Shown: positions 1 through 6,421, numbered from the stretch's first letter. The stretch is DNA of 7,884 nucleotides from Methanobacteriota archaeon (GCA_030597775.1 JAUVRF010000070.1:1-7884), one strand, 5' to 3'. Notes: generated from the letters alone by a model not told the origin. Program-made: numbers and translations.

Positions 1-477
1 CGACCAGTCCATCCAAGTCTCATTTGGGAAGGCCTCACCCGTGGACCGGATTAGAGAGGCCCACATATCAATGCCGGTTGGGGGATAGTTGAAGACATTG
101 CTCAGCTTCAACAGACCATTCTCGACGGTGATCAAACCGTCGTCCGTGACGACAACCCACAAATCCGTGTCCAGCTGGGTACCGTCGAACTCGTCGCTCC
201 AGGAGGCCTCTTGGACGAAGAGCACGCGTTGCTTGTTAAAGCGAACGTTCATCAGCTCCTCATATCCCAGCTGCGTCATGTTCAGGAGGATCTGGCCAGA
301 CTCGTACTCCGTCCAGCCCTCCACGGTCACCTCAGGGGAGGTGTGAAAGCCCCCGTTTTCTGGACTGGTGATGCCTATTGAAAGCCCCTCTTCTGCCAAC
401 GTCAACGAAGCGCAGGCCATACCTACGACGACGAACATCAATGCTGCAAGTGGTACCGCTATCCCTGATCTATCCAC
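1..477 (-). CDS. Secreted Ig-like / concanavalin-lectin-like surface protein (5' part, runs off left edge)
   Basis: An open minus-strand frame runs from a GTG at 477-475 to base 1 without a stop, giving 159 residues of an incomplete protein. Residues 1-28 form a signal peptide: short D-R start, hydrophobic core of A, L, V, M and F, then S-L-T-L-A before E-E-G. Residues 31-50 (G-L-S-I-G-I-T-S-P-E-N-G...S-P-E-V-T-V) look like the first strands of a bacterial Ig-like domain. From about residue 90 the pattern S-W-S-D-E-F-D-G-T-x-L-D-T-x-L-W, then D-G-L-I-T-V-E-N-G-L-L-K-L-S, is typical of the opening of concanavalin A-like/LamG or GH16-type folds. No catalytic residues lie within the visible part, so lectin and glycosidase are both possible. 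The GTG is chosen because AGGTGG lies 5 bases upstream; an in-frame TAA occurs at 495-493. It is transcribed divergently from the large surface protein. That it is a secreted protein is well supported; the domain family is inferred from short motifs. Confidence 0.8.
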   Translation of the reverse strand, partial: MDRSGIAVPLAALMFVVVGMACASLTLAEEGLSIGITSPENGGFHTSPEVTVEGWTEYESGQILLNMTQLGYEELMNVRFNKQRVLFVQEASWSDEFDGTQLDTDLWVVVTDDGLITVENGLLKLSNVFNYPPTGIDMWASLIRSTGEAFPNETWMDWS

Positions 478-482
478 ATAAA

Positions 483-488
483 CCACCT
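483..488 (-). promoter_or_regulatory. Shine-Dalgarno for the left-edge gene
   Basis: On the minus strand AGGTGG precedes the GTG at 477 with a 5-base gap. It differs by one base from the AGGAGG complement of the 16S 3' end. It decides the start in favour of GTG 477 over the in-frame GTG at 486-484. Confidence 0.55.
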
Positions 489-571
489 GCAATTACATCA
501 GCCACGTCCCATATGTACCTTTCGTCGATGGACCGTGCTAGGTCTCTGGCCACGCTGACCTATTTGCTTCA

Positions 572-580
572 TTTTAAATA
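572..580 (+). promoter_or_regulatory. Archaeal TATA box for the large propeller/Ig surface protein
   Basis: TTTTAAATA fits the archaeal TATA consensus. Its centre at about 576 predicts transcription start near 602 and a leader of about 40 bases before ATG 642. The candidate TATA of the right-hand Ig/CARDB gene (6494-6503) has nearly the same spacing to its start, which supports both assignments. Confidence 0.5.
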
Positions 581-627
581 TGGTGACCGAAATATACAAC
601 TACGTCGGTGGGTGATGATTACCGGCC

Positions 628-633
628 GGGGGT
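628..633 (+). promoter_or_regulatory. Weak ribosome binding site before ATG 642
   Basis: GGGGGT ends 8 bases before ATG 642 and can pair with the CCUCC of anti-Shine-Dalgarno with one G-U pair. GGTGAT at 611-616 is a better match by sequence but is 25 bases from 642 and overlaps the alternative ATG 615, so it is not well placed for either start. Confidence 0.3.
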
Positions 634-641
634 CTTATTTG

Positions 642-3600
642 ATGGAAAGAAGGTCTTTGGCTTCCAAGGGGTTGCCTCTACTCTGTACTTTTCTCGTGAT
701 CATGCTACTTTCAGCACCTGTCATCTCGACGCGGGCGGAGGGCATCCCAGCCACTCTCAGGCACTTCGGGTCGGGGCAGGTCACCCACACCGTGAACCTC
801 ACTCAGGTGTACGGCGGCGATGATACCAACCTCACGATCTTGCTCCCGAAGCGGTCGTATGTCCTGGGAGCGAGAATGGACCTCGACGGTACCGCATACG
901 AGGGAGCGAACCGGGTCCATTCACTGAACAATACGACCGACTTCGAGAATGGCGTCCAGACCCCCCCAGACAATTTCGTGTGGGACAATGAGGGTTTCCA
1001 CCTTGCCACGGATACCATCTCCCTGTTCGAGGAGGAGATCGACATCGATGCCGGGACCAACGTCCAGGCCGTCGTGACCGGGGACTTCAACGGTGATGGC
1101 AGGGACGACCTCGTTGCAGCCAATTACGAAGCGGACACCGTTTCGGTCTTCTACCAGAACGCATTGGGCTCGTTGTCCTCGAAGACGGACCTGGCCACTT
1201 CGGACCAGCCGCGATGCCTCGCGATGGGGGACTTCAACAACGACGGGAGGGACGACTTCGCCGTGGGCTCGTACGGCGGCCGGAGGGTCGAGTTCTTCTA
1301 TCAGAAGGCCGCCGGGGGATTCACCAAGGACACCTACAGCGCTAGCATAACCGTCCAGGACATCGCCACGGGAGACTTCAACAGCGACAACCGTGACGAT
1401 GTCGTCCTGGCCAGCAACAGCAAGAGCGCCGTAACAGTTATCCAGAGCGCTTCGGGAGGATTCTCCACCGGCCAGACCTTGATTGTGGGGGAAACTGGTA
1501 GCTTCTACTATAGCCACGACGTCCGCGGTGTCGCGGTGGCCGACTTCGATAGTGACGGACGGGACGACGTGGTGTTCGCCACCTGCGGTAGGTACACATA
1601 TAACTACGACTACTCTGCGTACGGGAAGATCAAGTTCTATCATCAGACCGCCTCTGGCATCCTGAGCTACAAGTCGTACATCCGGGGTTACACCGGTTGC
1701 TGGAACATCGCGGCCGGGGATGTCTCCGACGACGGCCGACCCGACATAGTCATCGGCCAGTTCTACGTGAACAAGGTCAAGGTCTCCTACCAGACCTCGA
1801 GCGGCGGTTGGTCGGGTCTCAACAATCTGGGGGTCAGCGTCGGCCGGCCCTCGAACCCCGTCATCGTCGACGCCGATGGTGACGGCCTCAATGACGTTCT
1901 GGTGGGTGGACAGGGTAACCAATGGACCATGATGTCCCAAGTGGACGGGAGGATAGGGATCACCAAGAAGTCCATGGGAACGAACCACTCCATATATGAC
2001 ATTGCCGTGGGGGACCTCAACAACGATGGCCTCGTCGACCTGGCGTCCGCGAACATGGACGGGGACAACGTGGGCGTGTGGTACCATCGGAACACCTACG
2101 CAGCGACCTGGACGTCCCTGCCTCTCGTGCAGCCACTCACGTTGACGAGCATCAACTTCACGTACAGGATCGATGGCACCAACGGGAACACACAGGTGTA
2201 CTTCTCATTGGACAACGCGAGTTGGACCGAGGTGGAGAACCGTACCCGCTACGACCTGGACAACCGACCGGACAACTTCTGGGTCCGGCTCACCACATGT
2301 TCAACGGCCCTGGACAGTTACGACGCTGTCCGCTTCATCAGGATGAACATGACCTACGTCTCGTACCCATACCAGGTCAGCCTGGATGTTGGTCAAGACG
2401 GTAGGGTGGACTGGAAGATGTCCGGGGAGCTGAACGACACCATCGTCGCTCAGGGATTCGAACGTAGCATAACGGATTATCTGAAGGACCCCCTGAACCC
2501 CCCCGATGCCATGGGGATGGTCACGGTGCCCATCACGGTCCACTCCGACAGACCTGGGACCATCCGGATCTCAAACCTTGTCATCGTGTACAACAATGCA
2601 TCGTCCCGTCCAGTGCTGGTGGGTCCCAAGGCCAACGGTTTTACCACCGGGACGCCGACCTTCACATTCTCCTCACGTGACAGCAACGGTGCCGACCTCA
2701 TGTACATCGTGCAGATCACGAAGACCGATTTCAAGGACGTCTTCAACACGATATCCTTCGACATGCGGTATTCCCTGTACGACGACGTGACCGGCGAGGG
2801 CTTCTCCAGTGATATCTATCCCGAGGGTACGACGGCAAGCTTCACGCTGCCGAACCTGTACGGGCTCGAGAAGGAAAGGAGCTACAAATGGCGCGTCCTC
2901 GCGTGGGACGGGCACTTATTGAGCGAGGAGTCGATCGCCCAGAACCTGACCGTCGACAGCGCTATCCCTGTGGGTCAGGCACACTCGCCCCGCTACTCCC
3001 CGACCCTCGATTTCATCGTGAACTGGTCGACGGTCGATGAGATGCCTGGCTCGGGACTGTCTTCGTCGGGCACCTACGATGTCCAGTACATGTTGTCGAC
3101 GGACGCCGAGTGGACCGATTGGCTCATCGGCACCGAGCTCGCCGAGGCCACCTTCCCGGGAGAGGAGGCCGTGACCTACCACTTCAGGATGCGGGCCCGG
3201 GACGCGGTGATGAACGTGGGGAGGTACGCCGAAGGCGAGGGCGACACGACCACCACGGTGGACACGTTACCGCCCACACTCGAAGCGATAAGCCCGACGC
3301 CGGGTCAGGCCGTGATCTCGGGTACCGTGGCCCTCAAGGTCGTGGCCAGCGACGTCGGGAAGGTCCTGGTCTACGGGCAGGTGGAGTACAACTTGGACGA
3401 CACCGGGTGGTCCGACCTTCCGCTGCTCCCCGGTGATACCACGGTGTGGCGGCACTTCCTGGACACGACGAAGATGCTTGAGGGAGACCACGTGGTGGAG
3501 TTCCGGGCAACTGACCTGGTGGGTCACGTGACCCTGGTCTCCGTCGCCTTCGTGGTGGACAACACGGACCCGACCTGCGCGGTGATCTCCCCCGAGGTGG

Positions 3601-5180
3601 GGGATGTGGCAACGGGTTCGTACACCGTCAGGGTGGAGGCGGGGGACAATCGGGGGGTCAGGACCGTCGACCTTGTGTTCAAGGGAATTCCCAGCATCGC
3701 CGAGGCCGCGGCCACCTACAACGATCAATCGGGGTACTGGGAGTTATCAGTGGACACCACCCTGATGGGCGAGGGCGAGGTCACGATGACCGCCCGGACG
3801 ATCGACACTTCGGGGAGGCGGTCGCCTCTCATCGGGCCGATCGCCTTCGATGTGGACAACCTGGGGCCTACGATCCTGATCCTCGAGCCTCTGAAGGACG
3901 ATTTCCTCACTGGTGACAGCTCGGTGGTGCGGGTGGCGATCTCGGACATGCACCTTCCCGAGGTCAAGGACAACGTGGACGTGAGCATCGATCTCGGCGA
4001 ATGGACCAGGATGGCCTACTCCTCGGGAGAGTACAGGTTCGACTGGGACATCAGGACCTTGCCCGATGGGGAGCACGAGATCATCGTGAGGGCGAGGGAC
4101 GACGTCGGACTGGAAACGCTTGGGTCCATCGTCGCCCGGGTGGACCACAACCCACCGTTCCTATCGGTGATCGACCCGCAGCCCGAGGATATCCTGGCTG
4201 GGACCGTGACCCTCATCGTGACCGTGGAGGAGCCCTTCCTCGACATTCTTCAGTTCAACATTGACGGAGGGGACTGGATAGACATGGAGGGGATGGAGAC
4301 CACATTCGATTCCTCGCGCTATCCTGACGGTCTCCACAATATCGTCGTACGTGCCGTTGACCTTCGCGACCAGGAGACGAAGCAGTCCCTGCAGGTGACC
4401 TTCGACAACACACCACCCCAGGTCGTGGTGAGCATCCCCCAGCCCGACGAGCATGTTCACGGAAGGATCCACTTCATGCTGTCCTGCATCGACAGTTCAG
4501 GCATCGCTAAGGTCCTTGGTTCGACGGAAGGGACCAACCACCAGCTAGAGATCAACACAACCAGTGGATTCTTCGAATGGTACCTCGACACTACCGACCT
4601 TGCGGATGGCGAGCACACCTTCCTCTTCATCGTGCCGGACACGGTCCAGAACCAGGCTTCGGAATCCAGGACCGTCCACGTCGACAACTCCCCCCCGGGC
4701 GTCGCCGAGCTCACCGTCGAGGCCAGGGACGGGGGTATCTATCGCTTCGTGGCAGCGGTCACCGATCCCGCCGGCGTCGACCAGGTGGAGGTCAGGATCG
4801 GAGACGGTAGCTGGATCCCGATGGGCAGGGCGGGGGACGGGACCTACTTCCATGACTGGAAGACCGGGATCTTCGACAACGAGGAGGGAGTGAGGTACCG
4901 GGTGCGGGTCTCCGACACACTGGGCAACACGGACGAGCACGAGGCCACAATGAACGTGGATAATCCCATCTGGGGGCTCGTCGGTATCATCGCCTTGATC
5001 GTCCTTGCCCTCGTTGGAGCCCTGTACATCTACCTGAGACGACGGAGCCTCGAGGAGGAGGCAGCTGTCCCATCCACACATGTCGATGAGACCGTCATCT
5101 TCGATCCCGAGGAATGGGTCGAGGAGGGGGCAGAGGAAGAGATCTCCTCCCCAGAGGATGAATGGGTTGCCGAGGACTAA
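642..5180 (+). CDS. Large membrane-anchored surface protein: 7-bladed FG-GAP propeller, jelly-roll, FN3 and six Ig-like domains
   Basis: 1512 residues. Residues 1-30 are a signal peptide (R-R, hydrophobic L-P-L-L-C-T-F-L-V-I-M-L-L core, cleavage near S-T-R-A before E-G-I-P). Residues 31-125 begin a beta-sandwich. About 130-485 hold seven FG-GAP/VCBS repeats with D-x-[NDS]-x-D-[GN]-x-x-D loops. About 486-575 resume the sandwich (T-W-T-S...Y-F-S-L-D). 579-651 look like a jelly-roll (S-L-D-V-G-Q-D-G-R-V-D-W). 656-872 hold two FN3-like domains. 873-1439 hold six Ig-like repeats, each opened by a linker like V-D-N-x-P-P. The membrane helix is 1444-1465, followed by R-R-R and a 44-residue acidic tail, so most of the protein lies outside the cell. 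The likely role is calcium-dependent adhesion or glycan/protein binding, with the Ig repeats as a stalk; this is inference. The frame is open back to ATG 378, but only ATG 642 (or ATG 615, 9 residues longer) puts the signal peptide at the N-terminus and lies downstream of the TATA box. It converges on the sheath gene with a 51-base gap. Confidence 0.9.
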   Translation: MERRSLASKGLPLLCTFLVIMLLSAPVISTRAEGIPATLRHFGSGQVTHTVNLTQVYGGDDTNLTILLPKRSYVLGARMDLDGTAYEGANRVHSLNNTTDFENGVQTPPDNFVWDNEGFHLATDTISLFEEEIDIDAGTNVQAVVTGDFNGDGRDDLVAANYEADTVSVFYQNALGSLSSKTDLATSDQPRCLAMGDFNNDGRDDFAVGSYGGRRVEFFYQKAAGGFTKDTYSASITVQDIATGDFNSDNRDDVVLASNSKSAVTVIQSASGGFSTGQTLIVGETGSFYYSHDVRGVAVADFDSDGRDDVVFATCGRYTYNYDYSAYGKIKFYHQTASGILSYKSYIRGYTGCWNIAAGDVSDDGRPDIVIGQFYVNKVKVSYQTSSGGWSGLNNLGVSVGRPSNPVIVDADGDGLNDVLVGGQGNQWTMMSQVDGRIGITKKSMGTNHSIYDIAVGDLNNDGLVDLASANMDGDNVGVWYHRNTYAATWTSLPLVQPLTLTSINFTYRIDGTNGNTQVYFSLDNASWTEVENRTRYDLDNRPDNFWVRLTTCSTALDSYDAVRFIRMNMTYVSYPYQVSLDVGQDGRVDWKMSGELNDTIVAQGFERSITDYLKDPLNPPDAMGMVTVPITVHSDRPGTIRISNLVIVYNNASSRPVLVGPKANGFTTGTPTFTFSSRDSNGADLMYIVQITKTDFKDVFNTISFDMRYSLYDDVTGEGFSSDIYPEGTTASFTLPNLYGLEKERSYKWRVLAWDGHLLSEESIAQNLTVDSAIPVGQAHSPRYSPTLDFIVNWSTVDEMPGSGLSSSGTYDVQYMLSTDAEWTDWLIGTELAEATFPGEEAVTYHFRMRARDAVMNVGRYAEGEGDTTTTVDTLPPTLEAISPTPGQAVISGTVALKVVASDVGKVLVYGQVEYNLDDTGWSDLPLLPGDTTVWRHFLDTTKMLEGDHVVEFRATDLVGHVTLVSVAFVVDNTDPTCAVISPEVGDVATGSYTVRVEAGDNRGVRTVDLVFKGIPSIAEAAATYNDQSGYWELSVDTTLMGEGEVTMTARTIDTSGRRSPLIGPIAFDVDNLGPTILILEPLKDDFLTGDSSVVRVAISDMHLPEVKDNVDVSIDLGEWTRMAYSSGEYRFDWDIRTLPDGEHEIIVRARDDVGLETLGSIVARVDHNPPFLSVIDPQPEDILAGTVTLIVTVEEPFLDILQFNIDGGDWIDMEGMETTFDSSRYPDGLHNIVVRAVDLRDQETKQSLQVTFDNTPPQVVVSIPQPDEHVHGRIHFMLSCIDSSGIAKVLGSTEGTNHQLEINTTSGFFEWYLDTTDLADGEHTFLFIVPDTVQNQASESRTVHVDNSPPGVAELTVEARDGGIYRFVAAVTDPAGVDQVEVRIGDGSWIPMGRAGDGTYFHDWKTGIFDNEEGVRYRVRVSDTLGNTDEHEATMNVDNPIWGLVGIIALIVLALVGALYIYLRRRSLEEEAAVPSTHVDETVIFDPEEWVEEGAEEEISSPEDEWVAED
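1062..2099 (+). repeat. Seven FG-GAP/VCBS propeller repeats (coding)
   Basis: Seven degenerate protein repeats of about 47-59 residues. The calcium-type loops begin at nucleotides 1080, 1227, 1371, 1539, 1716, 1869 and 2010 (residues 147, 196, 244, 300, 359, 410 and 457). Loop cores are DFNGDGRDD, DFNNDGRDD, DFNSDNRDD, DFDSDGRDD, DVSDDGRPD, DADGDGLND and DLNNDGLVD. Most units end in an aromatic-rich strand with Q-x-x-x-G (F-Y-Q-N-A-L-G, F-Y-Q-K-A-A-G, Y-Q-T-S-S-G). Seven units match a closed seven-bladed propeller. Two cysteines in the blade 4-5 region (315 and 353) could pair. The repeats are clear in protein but diverged in DNA, so recent duplication is unlikely. Confidence 0.88.
3258..4958 (+). 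repeat. Six tandem Ig-like domains forming a stalk (coding)
   Basis: Six units of about 87-99 residues begin at residues 873, 972, 1071, 1167, 1254 and 1347. Their openers are V-D-T-L-P-P-T, V-D-N-T-D-P-T, V-D-N-L-G-P-T, V-D-H-N-P-P-F, F-D-N-T-P-P-Q and V-D-N-S-P-P-G. The first five units carry a late motif close to D-T-T-x-L-x-[DE]-G-E-H followed by V-R-A-x-D. The sixth replaces it with W-K-T-G-I-F-D-N-E-E-G and then runs into the membrane helix. This is the bacterial/archaeal Ig-like (Big) type, usually read as spacer or adhesion modules. The same consensus recurs in the gene beginning at 6568. Confidence 0.82.
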
Positions 5181-5231
5181 CCGTGCAGGGGGGATGGCAG
5201 AGATCTGGTGGTCACCGGAGGGTCCGCTGTG
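5181..5231. other. Convergent intergenic gap without obvious terminator
   Basis: These 51 bases lie between two converging stop codons (TAA at 5178-5180; TAG read on the minus strand at 5234-5232). The gap is GC-rich and has no T-run on either strand of the kind that ends archaeal transcripts. The two messages may therefore overlap at their 3' ends. Confidence 0.5.
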
Positions 5232-6416
5232 CTACCTGCCACCCGTACCGTGGGTGAACTCCAGCACCATGAACTCCTCGGGCCGCATGGGGGCGAAGCC
5301 CACCTGGAAGTGGACCTGGTCCCTGGCGATGGCCTCCGGGGTGGTGGTCTCTGCGTCGCACTTCACGAAGTAGGCCTTCTCTGCGGTGTCGCCCTCCAGG
5401 GCGCCCCGCTTCCAGATGTCGTCCAGGAAGGCACCGACGCTGGCCTGGATCCCCTGCCACAGCAGCGCGTCGTTGGGCTCTCCGGCCACCCATTCGAGGC
5501 CCCCCTCGATGCTCTGTTCCACGAACAGGGCCAGGCGCCGGACCGGTATGAACTTCCACCATGACGAGGTGTGGCCGGCCATCGTCCTGGCGCCCCAGCT
5601 GACGATGCCCTCGGGCAGGGTGCGCAGAACGTCCACGCCCTCGTTCCCGAAGAGGCTGGCATCATCCTCGGTGGTCTCGTACTCCAGGCCGTTGATGCCC
5701 GCGATGATGGCGTCCAGCCCGGCGGCGGGGGTCCACACGCCGTGGGCGTCGTCGAAGCTGGTCATCAGGCCCGCCATGGCGCCGCAGCAGCCCGTGGGCA
5801 CCTCGGAGTCGCCGTCCCGCACCATGACCCGGGGGTAGAACATGGCCGCGGACTCCAGGGCCAGGCCCTCCCGGACCCGCCGTATGCCCAGGTCGGACCA
5901 GGCGTCCTGCACGTCCACCAGGCCGGCCCACTCGATGGGCGTGTCTATGAGGAGCATCGCCCGCTTCTCGCGACAGTAGTGACTGGCCATCCTCCATATC
6001 TCCTGCTGGGTGGCGGGGTCGACGCCGTCGTCCCGTGGCAGGACCAGCAGGTTGAAGTCGGGGACCTCGATGGATATCGCCACAAGGGCGTCCCGGTAGT
6101 CGGCGGCCCTGGGCGGTCGGTCCTCCTCCGTCTCCCGGTTGCGGATGCGCACCACGTGGCACCGTGGACCCGCGTTGTGGAAGAACAGCCGGACGGCCCG
6201 CGAGAGGTCGCATTGGAGGTTGGTCGGCGAGAAGGTGGAGTCGTAATCGTGGAGGCTCTGGCACGCCACCGGTGTGAACATGGGGCCAGACGCGGCGCGA
6301 CCGATGAAGATGGTGACCGAGGTGGGGGTGGGCTCGAGCCCCCGGGTGGGTGGGGGAGATCGGGGCGCCACCGGCGGGGTCATGGGTTGCTCTGGCACGA
6401 TGATGCAACCCCCCAT
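5232..6416 (-). CDS. Contractile tail sheath protein (phage-tail / contractile injection system type)
   Basis: 394 residues. Sheath subunits polymerise around an inner tube and contract to drive it through a target envelope. The family signature is visible along the whole length: T-S-V-T-I-F-I-G-R-A at 32-41, F-F-H-N-A-G-P-R-C-x-V-V-R at 78-90, F-N-L-L-V-L-P at 121-127, L-L-I-D-T-P at 155-160, Y-P-R-V-M-V at 194-199, M-A-G-L...G-V-W-T-P-A-A at 214-232, then the C-terminal domain with G-V-D-V-L-R, V-S-W-G-A-R-T, P-V-R-R-L, E-P-N-D-A-L-L-W (313-320), G-A-L-E-G-D-T (338-344), Y-F-V-K-C-D (349-354) and F-A-P-M-R-P-E-E-F (374-382). This matches the sheath subtilisin-like plus C-terminal domains (Pfam Phage_sheath_1 and 1C, from memory). 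At 394 residues it is a short member. The usual S-P-G-V-Y-V-E-E-type opening strand is absent, replaced by a Pro-rich segment at 8-31. The start is uncertain: ATG 6416, GTG 6398 and ATG 6383 all fit. It is flanked by surface-protein genes, with no tube, baseplate or spike gene adjacent. Confidence 0.9.
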   Translation of the reverse strand: MGGCIIVPEQPMTPPVAPRSPPPTRGLEPTPTSVTIFIGRAASGPMFTPVACQSLHDYDSTFSPTNLQCDLSRAVRLFFHNAGPRCHVVRIRNRETEEDRPPRAADYRDALVAISIEVPDFNLLVLPRDDGVDPATQQEIWRMASHYCREKRAMLLIDTPIEWAGLVDVQDAWSDLGIRRVREGLALESAAMFYPRVMVRDGDSEVPTGCCGAMAGLMTSFDDAHGVWTPAAGLDAIIAGINGLEYETTEDDASLFGNEGVDVLRTLPEGIVSWGARTMAGHTSSWWKFIPVRRLALFVEQSIEGGLEWVAGEPNDALLWQGIQASVGAFLDDIWKRGALEGDTAEKAYFVKCDAETTTPEAIARDQVHFQVGFAPMRPEEFMVLEFTHGTGGR

Positions 6417-6421
6417 GTGGC

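Larger units (their letters stand above)
478..641. promoter_or_regulatory. Divergent intergenic promoter region
   Basis: These 164 bases separate two divergently transcribed surface-protein genes and are visibly AT-richer than the flanking coding DNA. The best promoter element is the TTTTAAATA box at 572-580. For the minus strand there are two weaker candidates: the same AT block read in reverse (CATATTTAAAATG), which would give a leader of about 70 bases, and TACATATG at 517-510, which would place transcription start next to the AGGTGG. I see no clear operator repeat and no RNA gene. Confidence 0.55.

Noticed and set aside
89..346. Plus-strand open frame of 85 residues.
   Set aside because: It is the antisense shadow of the left-edge minus-strand gene, whose translation shows a signal peptide and domain motifs; the plus frame shows low-complexity Ser/Thr text and no motif.
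400..430. Lipobox around Cys22 in the left-edge signal peptide.
   Set aside because: The residues before the Cys (V-G-M-A) do not match the L-x-[AGS]-C pattern, and a normal signal-peptidase site follows at A28.
378..641. Upstream extension of the large surface-protein frame by 88 codons (ATG 378).
   Set aside because: It would overlap the opposite-strand secreted gene and its promoter, lies upstream of the TATA box at 572-580, and would bury the signal peptide inside the protein. ATG 642 fits all evidence better.
1080..2036. Integrin-style R-G-D recognition motif in the propeller.
   Set aside because: The recurring text is G-R-D-D within the calcium loops, not R-G-D, so no such ligand motif is claimed.
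921..2087. Minus-strand open frame of 388 residues opposite the propeller.
   Set aside because: The V-, D-, G- and H-rich translation mirrors the repeated GAC/GTC codons of the propeller blades. No ribosome site, promoter or family motif was seen.
4545..5081. Minus-strand open frame of 178 residues opposite the last Ig domains and membrane helix.
   Set aside because: Its translation is the reverse of well-supported Ig and transmembrane coding sequence and has no motif of its own.
5240..5256. CACCC...GGGTG hairpin near the end of the sheath gene as a terminator.
   Set aside because: The stem is only 5 bp, lies inside sheath coding sequence and has no T-run after it.
5232..6416. Evidence of a prophage around the sheath gene.
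   Set aside because: No integrase, att-like direct repeat, capsid, terminase or other tail gene is seen, and both flanks are host-type surface-protein genes.
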